A stretch of 21,437 bases of DNA from Welwitschia mirabilis (Eukaryota > Gnetophyta > Gnetopsida > Welwitschiales), in assembly GCA_051453625.1 (NCBI GenBank), contig JBOZIK010000001.1, forward strand, positions 74,025,729-74,047,165, written 5' to 3'. Numbering within the stretch: the stretch's first letter is position 1; each line of letters starts with the position of its first letter. The notes beneath the pieces are model-generated. The model searched no databases. It was given only the letters and a program-made list of their open reading frames with translations, and was not told where the DNA came from. The translations under genes were made by a program, and so were the position numbers. Positions 1 through 8,874 of this stretch are shown one piece after another.

Positions 1-157
1 TCTTCTTGATCCAAGGAGTTAATTTATTCAAGGTCCATATGACATCCATAATAATGTCTTCTACTCATATATAGTTAGAGTACTAGTAAAGTCATGATGA
101 AATGAAAGAAACCATAATTAACCTACAGTTTGATACTATCATTGGGACATACATTGA

Positions 158-1119
158 TGTCATACTTCATGAGGTCAAAGTTGGACTTAAATGTTTGACA
201 TTAAACTTGAGTATCTGATGTTGCACTTGAGTGCTCAATATTGTACTTGGTTTTGTAATGTTCTAAACCCTTATGCTTTACTATGACACTACCTACTCCA
301 CTTTGGCTTACTCTGTGATAAAGGCTCTAATGTCATACTTGGGTTTCTGATGTTGCACTTGAGTGCCTGACATTACACTTGAGTGTTTCATGTTACACTT
401 GGTTTCAAAACACTATAACACCTTTTGTTCAACCTTAGTACTTCTCATCCCACTTCATCTTACTTCATGATGAATGTTTAACATTACAGTTAAGTGTTCA
501 ACATTACACTTAAGTACCTAACATCGCATTTAAGTGTTCGATGTCATACTTGATCCCATGACATTTTAGCATGTTTTGTTTAACTCTAATTCTTTATTTA
601 ATCTTAAGCTAAAAAGAAGGTCTTATGTTACACTTTAGGCTCTGACATTACACATGAGTATCTAATAACACACTTGGATGTCCAACATTATACTTAGTGC
701 CTAGTGTTACACTTAAGACTATAACAATCTGATGCCTCTCATAAAGCCTTGATACTTTATGTTTTACTCTAAAATTGTTCTTAGAATAATTATGACATTG
801 CACTTGAGTGTCCAATGTCACACTTGCTTCTACAAGCTTCTAGCACCTCCCGTTCATCCTTGAAAAATCTCGATCTATCTTAGTTTTTATGTGATAGAGC
901 TCTTCCATGTTGCACTTGGATGCCCGATGTTGCACTTATTCTTATGAGGCCCTGACATCTCTTATTAACTTTGACACTCATTACCTTAACTATTCTTACT
1001 CTAAAATAAGCCTTGATGTCACACCTAGATTTTTGACATTACATTTAGAGGTTTGATGTTACATATGTCTAATTTCAGAGTTTAATCTTAATACTAGTGT
1101 ATCATTCAATGTTGCACTT
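158..1119. repeat. Compound satellite: clusters of a 20-bp repeat separated by a regular spacer
   Basis: A 10-base core of the form tgttgcactt / cattacactt recurs in a near-exact 20-bp register, with a linker resembling gagtgtctga. Core starts are 158, 179, 199, 219, 239; 331, 351, 371, 391; 482, 502, 522, 542; 626, 646, 666, 686, 705; 796, 816; 908, 928; 1017, 1037, 1057; and 1110. The clusters hold 5, 4, 4, 5, 2, 2, 3 and 1 copies. From the last core of one cluster to the first of the next the step is 84-92 bp each time, except 53 bp at the end. The spacers also look related to each other (a shared ttactct..aaaa stretch). The unit is therefore a variable number of 20-mers plus a spacer of fairly constant length. 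A 20-bp period is not a multiple of three and stops are common, so it is not coding. No family name recognised. Confidence 0.85.
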
Positions 1120-2448
1120 GGGGTACACAGTAATATACCTGTTTGACAATTATCACCAATGGAATCTACATCATTAAGGATATTATGATAAGTACTAAAC
1201 TACTTTTCTAATTATTTTCCTAAATATCTTTTAGTTATGAATACCTAGTACTACTATTAAAAAAACATAATGTGACCATAAAAAGAGTAGAACTAAACTC
1301 AAAGATAGGATACAAGGAAGTAAGAATAAGAGTTCAGAAGGATGTAGAACCAATTGGCATACCATAGAATAAAGAGTAAATGGAAGGATGGAATAAATAG
1401 AGATGCAATTGGATTGCATTCTCTTTTAGAATGAACTTCTTACCAGTAAAATCAACAACATATTTTATCATCTAGATTAAAAACCCATTGAACAAACTCT
1501 TAGGCCATCCCAAGAACAACCATCCACCTTAGGCCAAAATACTTCATCTAGTGTAGTTAACCTTTAGAACATTTAAATAAGACTACTAAACATAGAGGGG
1601 AATCTTTAAGACTTTCTATTCAATCAAGCAAATAATTCCAATACAAAATAATAGAAAGAAGAGAAAATTACTAAGATGATATGCCTAAAAACATATAAAG
1701 GTAAAGAAAGAATAAGCAAAGAATCCATAAAATGGATTCTTCAAATAAAAAACTACTTCATCCTTTGGAGTATTTCATCAAAACATTTATGTGCATATGC
1801 CATAGGCTTCCTTATAGAAAATGCATAGGAATGGTAGTCTAGATGCCAATAGAAACATTCTTAATAAGTGTCTTGAAACACCTTCATTGAGGACATCAAC
1901 AAAAATATTCATTCCTAAAGATTTCATAGAAGAGAAATTGTGGAATTCCAATGCCTTTACTTGGGAAAATGCCCTCAAGATGAACACTTATTTGAATTCT
2001 AGTATCTCATGAAATACCAAAAGAATTTCCCTAAAAAGCTATCAATTAATAGCTTCATTAGCATCTTATCACCCAAATTTAGAAGTATCCTCTATACTTT
2101 GAAAACAAAATCAACTAAAGATGCTAACTAAAAGATAAGATACTATTTTAAAGGGAAGGATACTAATGGAACAATCACCATAGCTTCTAAGTAGATAAAT
2201 CTAGATTAAAAGGATTTAGATGATAGAACTAATCAATTAAAACATAAAAATGTAAATGAAGTACTCATCTAATGGACCCATTATAATCAACAAAAATGGA
2301 AAAATATGAAGTATATGTAAGAGATACTTACCAAGCATTTTAATAAAATATGATATGCTATGTACTTACTTTTCAGTGTATATCTTAATATATAATTTTT
2401 CCTTTCCATATATTTTGTTGATAATAAAAAAAATAATCTAGATAATCA
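1120..2448. other. Gene-free AT-rich stretch
   Basis: No recognisable gene, RNA or mobile-element motif was found. Open frames at 1231-1419 (minus), 1787-1987 (minus) and 1821-2012 (plus) are 62-66 codons with no motif I know; the last two overlap on opposite strands, as expected by chance. The stretch may be very old transposon sequence. It ends where the 5' LTR of the large retrotransposon begins. Confidence 0.5.
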
Positions 2449-2812
2449 TGTTATATGATGGAAATTTATAAGAATTTTATTATCTATTTTGAATATTTTT
2501 ACAAGACATTTATATAAGTTTGGATGCAATTCTGACGATTATAGAGAATCGATAGGATGTTTACTAAAATATGCAATTATTAGCATATTTGAAGGCATCT
2601 TAGGCTTATTTTGATACTTCATGCATTAAAGGGAATATTAACCATGTAGAATATAGATTTCCCTTTGAGCTAAAATATATAGAGGCCTATCATATCCTCT
2701 GTCATTCACATGATAGGAAGGATAATAGCACTACTAACATAGATTAAATTTGCAAAGTTGACTATGAGGTTTAAAGCTAATGGATTACCTTTTGATGTGG
2801 AGTATTATCCCC

Positions 2813-2843
2813 NNNNNNNNNNNNNNNNNNNNNNNNNNNNNNN
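2813..2843. other. Assembly gap (31 N) in the 5' LTR
   Basis: The flanks (attatcccc before, aacactcaagatgac after) match 3' LTR sequence around 12660-12676, where only a few bases (tata, a) separate the same two anchors. The true missing length is therefore probably under 10 bases, unless something is inserted in this copy. Confidence 0.9.
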
Positions 2844-2977
2844 AACACTCAAGATGACACCTATTTTTATATGAATATAAAGGCTTATCTTTGTAATGGA
2901 ATTGTGTGTTCCCTATGGGTTTCTATGGTTTCTTCTCTGACTCTTAGGGTTATGCTTCTAGAACTTCAATGAAAAAC

Positions 2978-2985
2978 TATAAATA
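2978..2985 (+). promoter_or_regulatory. LTR TATA box (5' copy)
   Basis: TATAAATA, 529 bases into the LTR, preceded by ctagaacttcaatgaaaaac. The same octamer sits at the matching place in the 3' LTR (12804-12811). Its survival in both worn copies and its position support a role as the RNA polymerase II promoter of the element, with transcription expected about 25-35 bases downstream. The U3/R border is inferred, not seen. Confidence 0.6.
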
Positions 2986-3271
2986 ATCTTTTATTCCTTC
3001 ACTTTTATTTTCATCTTTTGTACTAAATATTCTTGTGATAAAATATTGAAGGTTAATAAGTCCATCCAATAGCTATAGAGAGAAGTTTACATTGGTGTTG
3101 GGCTAATTATCCTACATTGAGGTGCTGCTACTTTGTTGTAAGTGCATGTAAATTTGATAATTAATTCAAGAACTCATTTCTTTCCTATTATATAAATGTC
3201 CTTTATAGTTTAAGTTAATTATGATTTGGTGACAACTCTATAGTTTATTTAAATCATAAAGACTCATTTTA

Positions 3272-3827
3272 TTTTGTTTTCATTTTTGTTCAGATTTTTT
3301 GGGTCTTTGCTTGAATGTTCCAGAAAAACTTGAGTAGGTACAAAATCTNNNNNNNNNNNNNNNNNNNNNNNNNNNNNNNNNNNNNNNNNNNNNNNNNNNN
3401 NNNNNNNNNNNNNNNNNNNNNNNNNNNNNNNNNNNNNNNNNNNNNNNNCCAGAAAAACTTGAGTAGGTACAAAATCTCCTACTTTGTGATATAGTATACT
3501 CTATGTTATATAAATAAAAGATTTTTGCCTAATGCATGTTGATGATGCATGCCAAATGAGATCTTTTAGGGATAGTTTTTGGGATGGTAGTCCTTGGTTC
3601 TATTCTAATTGATTAGACTAGATTGCATAAATAGAAAATAACCAATCCAGGTTGACTTTTATTAAAGGAACATAAGAGTCTACTACTAGACTTTGAATCA
3701 AATAGGATCAATTAGTTTCCTTGGGAGGTAAAAGATAAAAAATTAAGGCTGATTTGGCCATTAAAAAAGCTAGAACACGATTAGAAGCTATCAATGTGAT
3801 GACATCTACCTCCATTTCCAATTAATT
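3272..3827 (+). other. Segment present only in the 5' LTR; possible fragment of another retroelement
   Basis: Immediately left (cataaagactcatttta) and right (aatttattaaggttaac) of this segment the 5' LTR matches 13081-13110 of the 3' LTR, where the two sides are directly joined. A short shared attta/attt marks the junction. Of 556 positions, 100 are N. Near its right end, about 3743-3805, one frame reads KADLAIKKARTRLEAINVM, which resembles the T/K-ARTR-rich start of many plant Ty3/gypsy Gag proteins. This would favour insertion into the 5' LTR; a deletion from the 3' LTR through the short homology is the alternative. The Gag likeness is weak. Confidence 0.6.
3320..3477. other. 100-N gap (3349-3448) flanked by an identical 29-bp direct repeat
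   Basis: Bases 3320-3348 and 3449-3477 are identical (start ccagaaaaacttgag, end gtacaaaatct) and lie directly against the two edges of a run of exactly 100 N. One hundred N is a common default for a gap of unknown size. The plainest reading is two contigs that overlap by 29 bases and were joined without merging. A real short tandem repeat that stopped the assembler is the alternative. A 60-codon open frame on the minus strand at 3290-3472 is only an artefact of the gap. Confidence 0.85.
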
Positions 3828-4287
3828 TATTAAGGTTAACTTTGTTAGTTTAAATTTTGCATTACTTTCTAGTTTATTCCATTTCTATATTTGCATTATT
3901 TATATTTTATTTATCATATATTATAGTTTATATTAATTAAGAACAAGTGATACACTCTTCTCAATTGACTTAAGTTATAAGAAATAGTTCTTATGATAGA
4001 AGGATTAGAATTCAAATAAAACTCATCACACTTGCATTTTCATCCATTGAATTTCATCATCTTCATTTTACATCATATTGCATTATTATTTATTTTTTAT
4101 TTACTAAAAGAGAAAATATTAAAATACTCTATACAATCGATTCTCTAACTTCTAGCCTAGTTTCTTCAATGGATTATGACATTTAGGTTAACTCCCATCT
4201 ATACTAATATTTGTTTTCTACAAGTATTATGATTTATGAAGTTTTTTTGAGAACTTAAAAAATGTATAAATCCACACTGCGACAATT

Positions 4288-4305
4288 TAGCATCATTGTC
4301 AAGGA
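4288..4305 (+). promoter_or_regulatory. Primer binding site, tRNA-Asp type, degenerate
   Basis: The 18 bases tagcatcattgtcaagga start three bases after the LTR end. Compared with the complement of the plant tRNA-Asp 3' end used by Athila-type elements, 11 positions agree. All 7 differences (4289, 4292, 4293, 4295, 4299, 4301, 4302) are A for G or T for C. Reverse transcription would have been primed here. The match in position and the one-directional mismatches make the assignment good in spite of the wear. Confidence 0.75.
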
Positions 4306-5037
4306 AGGCTACAAGGAGCTAGAGGATTGTCACTATCTAGGTAAGTGCCTTAAATTTCAATTTAGATTATTTAATTAAAATAGTAATGTATTTTTAGTTT
4401 TAGTTTAGAATGATTATTTTAACAACTTTCATTTTCAATAGTTTAAAAAATTCACTATCATCCTTCCTGTTATTCTCATGATATTGGAAATGGACGTCCA
4501 AATTTTTGAGTTGATTTTATTTTTTTACAAATTTTATTTCTATTAAAAAGTAATAATAAGAATATTATCATTTTCTATGTCATTCCATAATAGGCTAGAT
4601 GATAGTTAGTTATTTAGTTATGATAATTTTCCTCTAATTTTAGTGTTTTACTATTATGATCATCATTCCTCCTGTCATTCCCATGAATAAGTGGATGACC
4701 ATTAGTTATTCTTTATTTTACTTTTATTTGCTATCTAAAGTATGTAGGGAAATGATGAATTTTAGTCAAAAGACAAAATATTAAAGAGAGGGAAACTTGG
4801 TTAAAGAAAATATTAGAGAATGGTTATTTGACTTTATGCAAAATTCAGGTATGCACATTCTAAGTACATAAATTCCAAGAATTAAAGAAGAGGATTGTTC
4901 TACTTTTATTATTTCATAGTTAAATTTTGCAAAAGAAAATTATGAAAATAATAGCATAGAATTAGATCGTGTCATTTCTTTATCGATGTCAAAATCCACG
5001 TAAAAATAAAAATAAGTCATTTTGTCTAATACACCAA
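4306..5037 (+). other. Untranslated leader with a candidate 5' splice site
   Basis: AT-rich leader between the primer site and gag. At 4337-4346 it contains ctag|gtaagt, a full match to the plant 5' splice-site consensus, 56 bases after the LTR. Athila-type elements are thought to make some products from spliced RNA, so this could be a genuine donor; no acceptor was identified. A motif around tgtcattcccatga is repeated at 4461-4492, 4576-4603 and 4661-4699. Gag may begin upstream of 5038 (a worn frame is possible from about 4750), but I could not fix a start. Confidence 0.5.
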
Positions 5038-6400
5038 TCATGATAGGAACTTCAAATTTGAATGTAAATGTTACACTTAGAGATTTCATTACTAATAAAA
5101 AACATCAAATCTAAAATACTTTAGATTTACTTACTAGTAATGATATAGAATTAATAAACTTAAGTGCCTATTCAACATGTTTAGGGGAACCTTGTAAAGA
5201 CCCTTTCTAACATCTAGCTGACATTGAATAGCTTGTACTTACCTTAAGAAATGGGAAGAAATGCATTAGTGATCATACTTACATGATTATCATTCTAGTC
5301 ACACTTAAAGAAAAGGCAAAACTTTGGCTTACAACCATTCCACATGAGATTATTAAATCATAAAGTCAAGTGCAAGAAGTTTTTATTAAAAGGTTTTTAA
5401 GTGAAAGTACCATGAGAAAAAGAAGGGGAAAAGTTATGAACTTTTAATAACAAACTCATGAAGATTATGTCATAACTTATGAGCATTTTATCATAGCTAT
5501 CCATTCTAACCCTATTGATGAATTATATAAAGAACAATTGATACATTATTTCTATAGTGGATTAACTAGTTAAACTAAAAACTTATAGACTTTTTTCGTG
5601 GTGACAACTTGATGAACTTAGTCTTAGAGGATGCATGAAATGTATTGGAGAATCTAATAGAGCTAAGTCAAACTTGACCAAAACCCACTAGGAACAATTA
5701 AACTATAGGCCAAATAATAAAAGATTTAAAAGAAGTAAAACATGATAAGGAAGAAGAGAAAGGTAATTCAACTAACTTAATTTAGAATTTTACTAGCACT
5801 TTGAAGAAGTACACTCAAATGATAGTTGATGCAAAGGTAATAAAAGACGAAAACATGACTTCAAAATGTGAAATTTGTGAAGACAAATTTCATCCAACTA
5901 AAGAGTATCCCTTATTGTCAACTTGTAAAGAGAGGATGTTTGAGGAGAGCTGTGCATTCAATCAAATAATACTTAAATTTAAAAGTCAACCACAATTTCA
6001 ACGAAGATTATGTGGTCAATCACAATGGATACCTTTTAAAAATAGATTCAGGAATTCAAGCTTTTAACCAAATAACCTTAGTTTTCAACCAAATTAAAAT
6101 GATACACTCAGAGATTCCATAGAAGAATTAAAAATGGTGGAAGAAAAGACTAATAGTAATATTGAAAGGACTAATAATAGTATTGAAAACTTAGTCAATG
6201 TGCTTTAAAAAAATGATACTTTTAAAGACCACAAGGGTCTCTTGCATCTCAAACTTTATCCAATGCAAATAAAGTCAAGAGGGATTTGAAGGTATTAGCA
6301 ATAAGTGAATACAACACCTCCTACTTATGAGGTCTTAACTTTTAAAAATAATAAAAAAAGTAATGAAGAAGATGACATGAAAATTTTGGACACAAATAAC
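5038..6400 (+). pseudogene. gag: Gag relic (Retrotrans_gag domain and zinc knuckle)
   Basis: Gag forms the virus-like particle and binds the RNA. The order of pieces follows the Athila Gag plan. About 5155-5222 reads like the start of the core domain (SAYSTCLGEPCKDPF, then HLADIE). About 5306-5345 gives LKEKAKLWLTTIPHEIIKS, the typical AK-x-WL segment. Next come VQEVFIKRFL (about 5370), EDYVITYEHFIIAI (about 5460-5503), EQLIHYFYSGLTS (about 5532-5570), and GDNLMNLVLEDA (about 5600-5635). A CCHC knuckle lies at 5867-5908. After that, about 6237-6290 reads LASQTLSNANKVKRDLKVLA, matching the conserved Gag-Pol linker. In-frame stops and frameshifts run throughout. The longest open piece, 5801-6067, begins at a TTG and is not a natural start. 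No function remains. Confidence 0.85.
5867..5908 (+). other. Gag zinc knuckle with its last cysteine changed to tyrosine
   Basis: The 14 codons read CEICEDKFHPTKEY: exact CX2CX4HX4C spacing, but with Tyr (TAT, 5906-5908) at the fourth ligand. A Cys TGT codon gives TAT by one G-to-A change. In intact elements this knuckle binds one zinc and packages RNA. Confidence 0.8.
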
Positions 6401-6649
6401 TTCCCCTAAACATCACATTCTAAAATAATCATTAAATATTCTTCATAAAAAAATAAAGGGAATAAACCATCTACTCCTTGGCTTGATAGGTTAATCATGA
6501 ATCCTACCTATGATGAGTACTTGAAAACCTTAATACATGAAGTAAACATTAACTTACATTTTTGGAAACTCTTATAAGAAAATCGTAAATACTTAAAGTT
6601 GTGAAAATATTTAGTAAGAAGAAAATAAAAATGTACCATTCCTAGTAAA

Positions 6650-7120
6650 GTTTTTCTTGCTCAATTATTTTTCAACTTAGTCATGAAAAAATGTCCTAAA
6701 TTTAAAGACCCCGAGGTAGTAATAATGAGTGTTACTTTGGAAAAAAACAAAATAATTTAAAAAGCTTTAATTGATATAGGAGCTAGTGTAGACATCATAT
6801 CTATTTACATATGTAAAAGACTTAGGTTGGAAAATATAATAGAACCTATATGAATTATCTTAGAATTGATTGATACCTCAATTATTAAATCCTTAGGGAC
6901 TATTAATGATATAGTCATCTAAATAAAGGAAGCTTTTTATCCCATTAATGTAGTCATCATTGAAGTAAAGCATGATGGAGGTTATTCACTTCTATTAGGA
7001 AGAGCCTTTTATGCAACTACTCACTATATCATTGATAGATGAAGTAGAATCATGGAATGTCCTGTAAGAAATAAGAAGCTTAGCATTTAAGTTTTTGATG
7101 CTATTAAAAAGATAGGAGAT
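6650..7120 (+). pseudogene. Aspartic protease relic of the retrotransposon
   Basis: The protease would cut the Gag-Pol polyprotein. The active-site motif ALIDIGAS is kept, with its Asp at 6773-6775. It is followed by VDIISIYICKRLRLENIIEP, the usual next strand and helix. About 225 bases on and in the same frame, SLLLGRAFYATTHYIID (about 6986-7036) matches the second conserved block (hydrophobics-L-G-R-x-F-x-A-T). D-I/L-G-A-S rather than D-T-G-A or D-G-G-S is the pattern I associate with Athila. In-frame stops occur at about 6851 (tga), 6920 (taa) and 7040 (tga). This is the best-preserved catalytic site in the element, because its Asp survives. Confidence 0.85.
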
Positions 7121-7359
7121 GATTTTAACTTAGAAGAAGAACTTAAACCAACCTTATTTTTATAACATCATCCAATTGAAGAGAGATTAATAATGCTACG
7201 TAAACCAACTTTATATGATGACCTGACTAAAATGCATTATCTTAAATATGAGGATGAGAAGTCTTTCAACTAGGAGAAAAACCAACATGTTTACTCAATA
7301 TAAAACATTTTTGAAGAGTATCATCCAACATCTATAATCCCCATGATATATAGGATGAC

Positions 7360-8370
7360 ACTTAAAAATTTCAACTTAGAATTGAAGGATTTACCCAAAG
7401 ATCTAAAATATATTTTTCTATCTAATAATTTGAAGAAACATTTAATAATAAGTGACCTTCTTATTCCTCAATACGAATCCAACTTGATCTCCCTTTTAAC
7501 TTCTAAATAAGATGCTTTTTCTTAGACACATAAAGACTTAGCTATCATTCCTTTTTTTATAGTCCAAGATAAATTTTATCTTGAGGATAATTTTAAACCT
7601 TTTAGACAACTCCAAACCTAGCCCTTAAGCAAATACTTTAGATGAAATTATTAAACTTATGAATGCTAGGTTCATCTAGGCTATATCCGATAGTGAGTGA
7701 GTTAGTTCTTGGACATTAGTTTCAAAAAAGTGTGGAAAATGTAGAATGTACATTGATTTTAGAAAACTTTATGAGGTCACTAAAAAGGACCATTTCCCTT
7801 TTCCCTTTTTGCATTAAGTGCTTGATAGAATCCAAGGTTGCACCTACTATTTATTACTCAATGGATATAGTGGCTATAATCAAGTTTTCTAGCAAGTGAA
7901 GACCAAGTAAAAATAACTTTTATCTTATCCTTTAGAATCTTTGCTTTTAGATGAATTTCTTTAAGACTTTGTAATGCTCAGGATTCTATTGAAATATTTA
8001 TGAATGACTTATTCATCTTTAGTAAAACTTTAGAATAAATCATAAAAAGCTTGTCTTGGATTGATGTATAGAAAGTGATCTCCATTTATATTGGAAAAAA
8101 TGTTTCCTCCTTGTCAATAATGGAATTATTTTAGGTTACAAAGTTTTGAAGGAAGGGATTAATATGAAACCTATAAAAGTTGGTATCATTAAAACCTTAT
8201 TCTTTTAACCAATGTCAAATAAGTTAGAACATTCCTTGATCATGCTGGTTTCTATCAATGTTTTATTCATGATTATCCAAAGTTTATAAATTCTTTTACT
8301 CATTACTTAAAAAATATGCTAAATTTAATTAGAATGATTCATGCAACTTGTGTTTGAGACACTTAAAGAT
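7360..8370 (+). pseudogene. Reverse transcriptase relic
   Basis: RT copies the element RNA into DNA. Reading through frame changes: LELKDLPKDLKYIFL (about 7376-7420) is the Athila linker; TLDEIIKLMNARFI and AISDSE (about 7638-7695) follow; then MYIDFRKL (about 7748-7771) and KKDHFPFPF. Motif A is LLNGYSGYNQV, with Asn (7860-7862) where the metal-binding Asp is expected. After a frameshift come EDQVKITF and FAFR*ISLRLCNAQ (motif B, about 7932-7980). Motif C reads IFMNDL, with Asn at 8003-8005 in place of the first Asp of the pair. The stretch between motifs B and C is shorter than usual, by roughly 15-18 residues. NNGIILGYKVLKEGI (about 8117-8162) and FLDHAGFYQCFIHDYPKFI (about 8232-8289) are the thumb-side motifs. 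Inactive. Confidence 0.9.
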
Positions 8371-8379
8371 AACATTTCT

Positions 8380-8800
8380 TTTAAATTAATTATCATGAGT
8401 CTTGATTAGACTAAAGATTTTGGACACATGTGTGATGTAAGTAACATTACTATGGATGGGGTTCTTAGCCAAAAATACAAAAAATGATTTTAAAGTTATA
8501 TCCTATCTTAACAAAACTATGTCCAAAGCCTAATCCAACTACACTACTACTGAAAGGCAAATGCTTTCCATTATCTTTTTCCTTGATCATCTCAAACACT
8601 ATCTTCTTGGATTTCACATTGATGTTTTCATAAATCATGTAGTCACACCCTATCTTATGATTAAGAAATATTCTATTGTTAGACTTATTAGGTGGATCCT
8701 TTTCATGCAAGAATTTAATCTTTCCATCATTAGTAAGGCTAAAAAACATAATAGCATTGCCAATCACCTATCTCAACTTCCTCATTCTCATTAAGAACTT
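8380..8800 (+). pseudogene. RNase H relic
   Basis: RNase H removes RNA from the RNA-DNA hybrid. The first catalytic Asp is kept in CDVSN (8434-8436), followed by VLSQK. The open piece 8561-8794 reads LSIIFFLDHLKHYLLG near its start, then VRLIRWILFMQEFNLSI and IANHLSQL, a clear Ty3/gypsy RNase H pattern. The second catalytic position is Gln (8558-8560) where Glu is expected. The third is Asn in INH (8633-8635) where DH is expected, and the fourth is Asn in IANH (8762-8764) where ADH is expected. Three of four catalytic acids are therefore gone. The ATG at 8561 is an internal Met codon, not a gene start. The 100-codon frame on the opposite strand (8465-8767) is a shadow of this domain. Confidence 0.9.
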
Positions 8801-8874
8801 TCCATAAATGACTCCTTTTCAAATGAATAATTATTTTCTATTGAAAAACTTTATGTCATCTCTTTCACTCATTT

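Larger units (their letters stand above)
2449..4284 (+). repeat. 5' LTR of the Athila-type element, with an extra internal segment
   Basis: Collinear with 12304-13547 over its whole length. For example, the stretches after 2505, 2740, 2844, 3120, 3828 and 4020 each have a clear partner after 12360, 12601, 12670, 12950, 13097 and 13267. Identity is roughly 80% by eye. Two assembly gaps fall inside it. About 556 positions (3272-3827) have no partner in the 3' LTR. The end ...gaca at 4284 is followed by three bases and the primer binding site, as usual in this lineage. Confidence 0.9.

Noticed and set aside
158-1119. CRISPR-like array, because short repeats alternate with spacers
   Set aside because: Repeats are imperfect, grouped in tandem every 20 bp, and the spacers are related to each other; the sequence is plant nuclear DNA.
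1231-1419. Minus-strand hydrophobic frame of 62 codons
   Set aside because: No start context, motif or neighbouring exon; composition explains the hydrophobicity.
3290-3472. 60-codon minus-strand frame
   Set aside because: It spans the 100-N gap and is open only because N codons are not counted as stops; both ends encode the same 29-bp repeat.
5801-6067. Independent 88-residue zinc-finger gene
   Set aside because: It starts at a TTG, and its CCHC motif and position place it within the gag relic.
8465-8767. 100-codon open frame on the minus strand
   Set aside because: It lies antisense to the RNase H relic, whose plus-strand frame has clear conserved motifs; the minus frame shows none.
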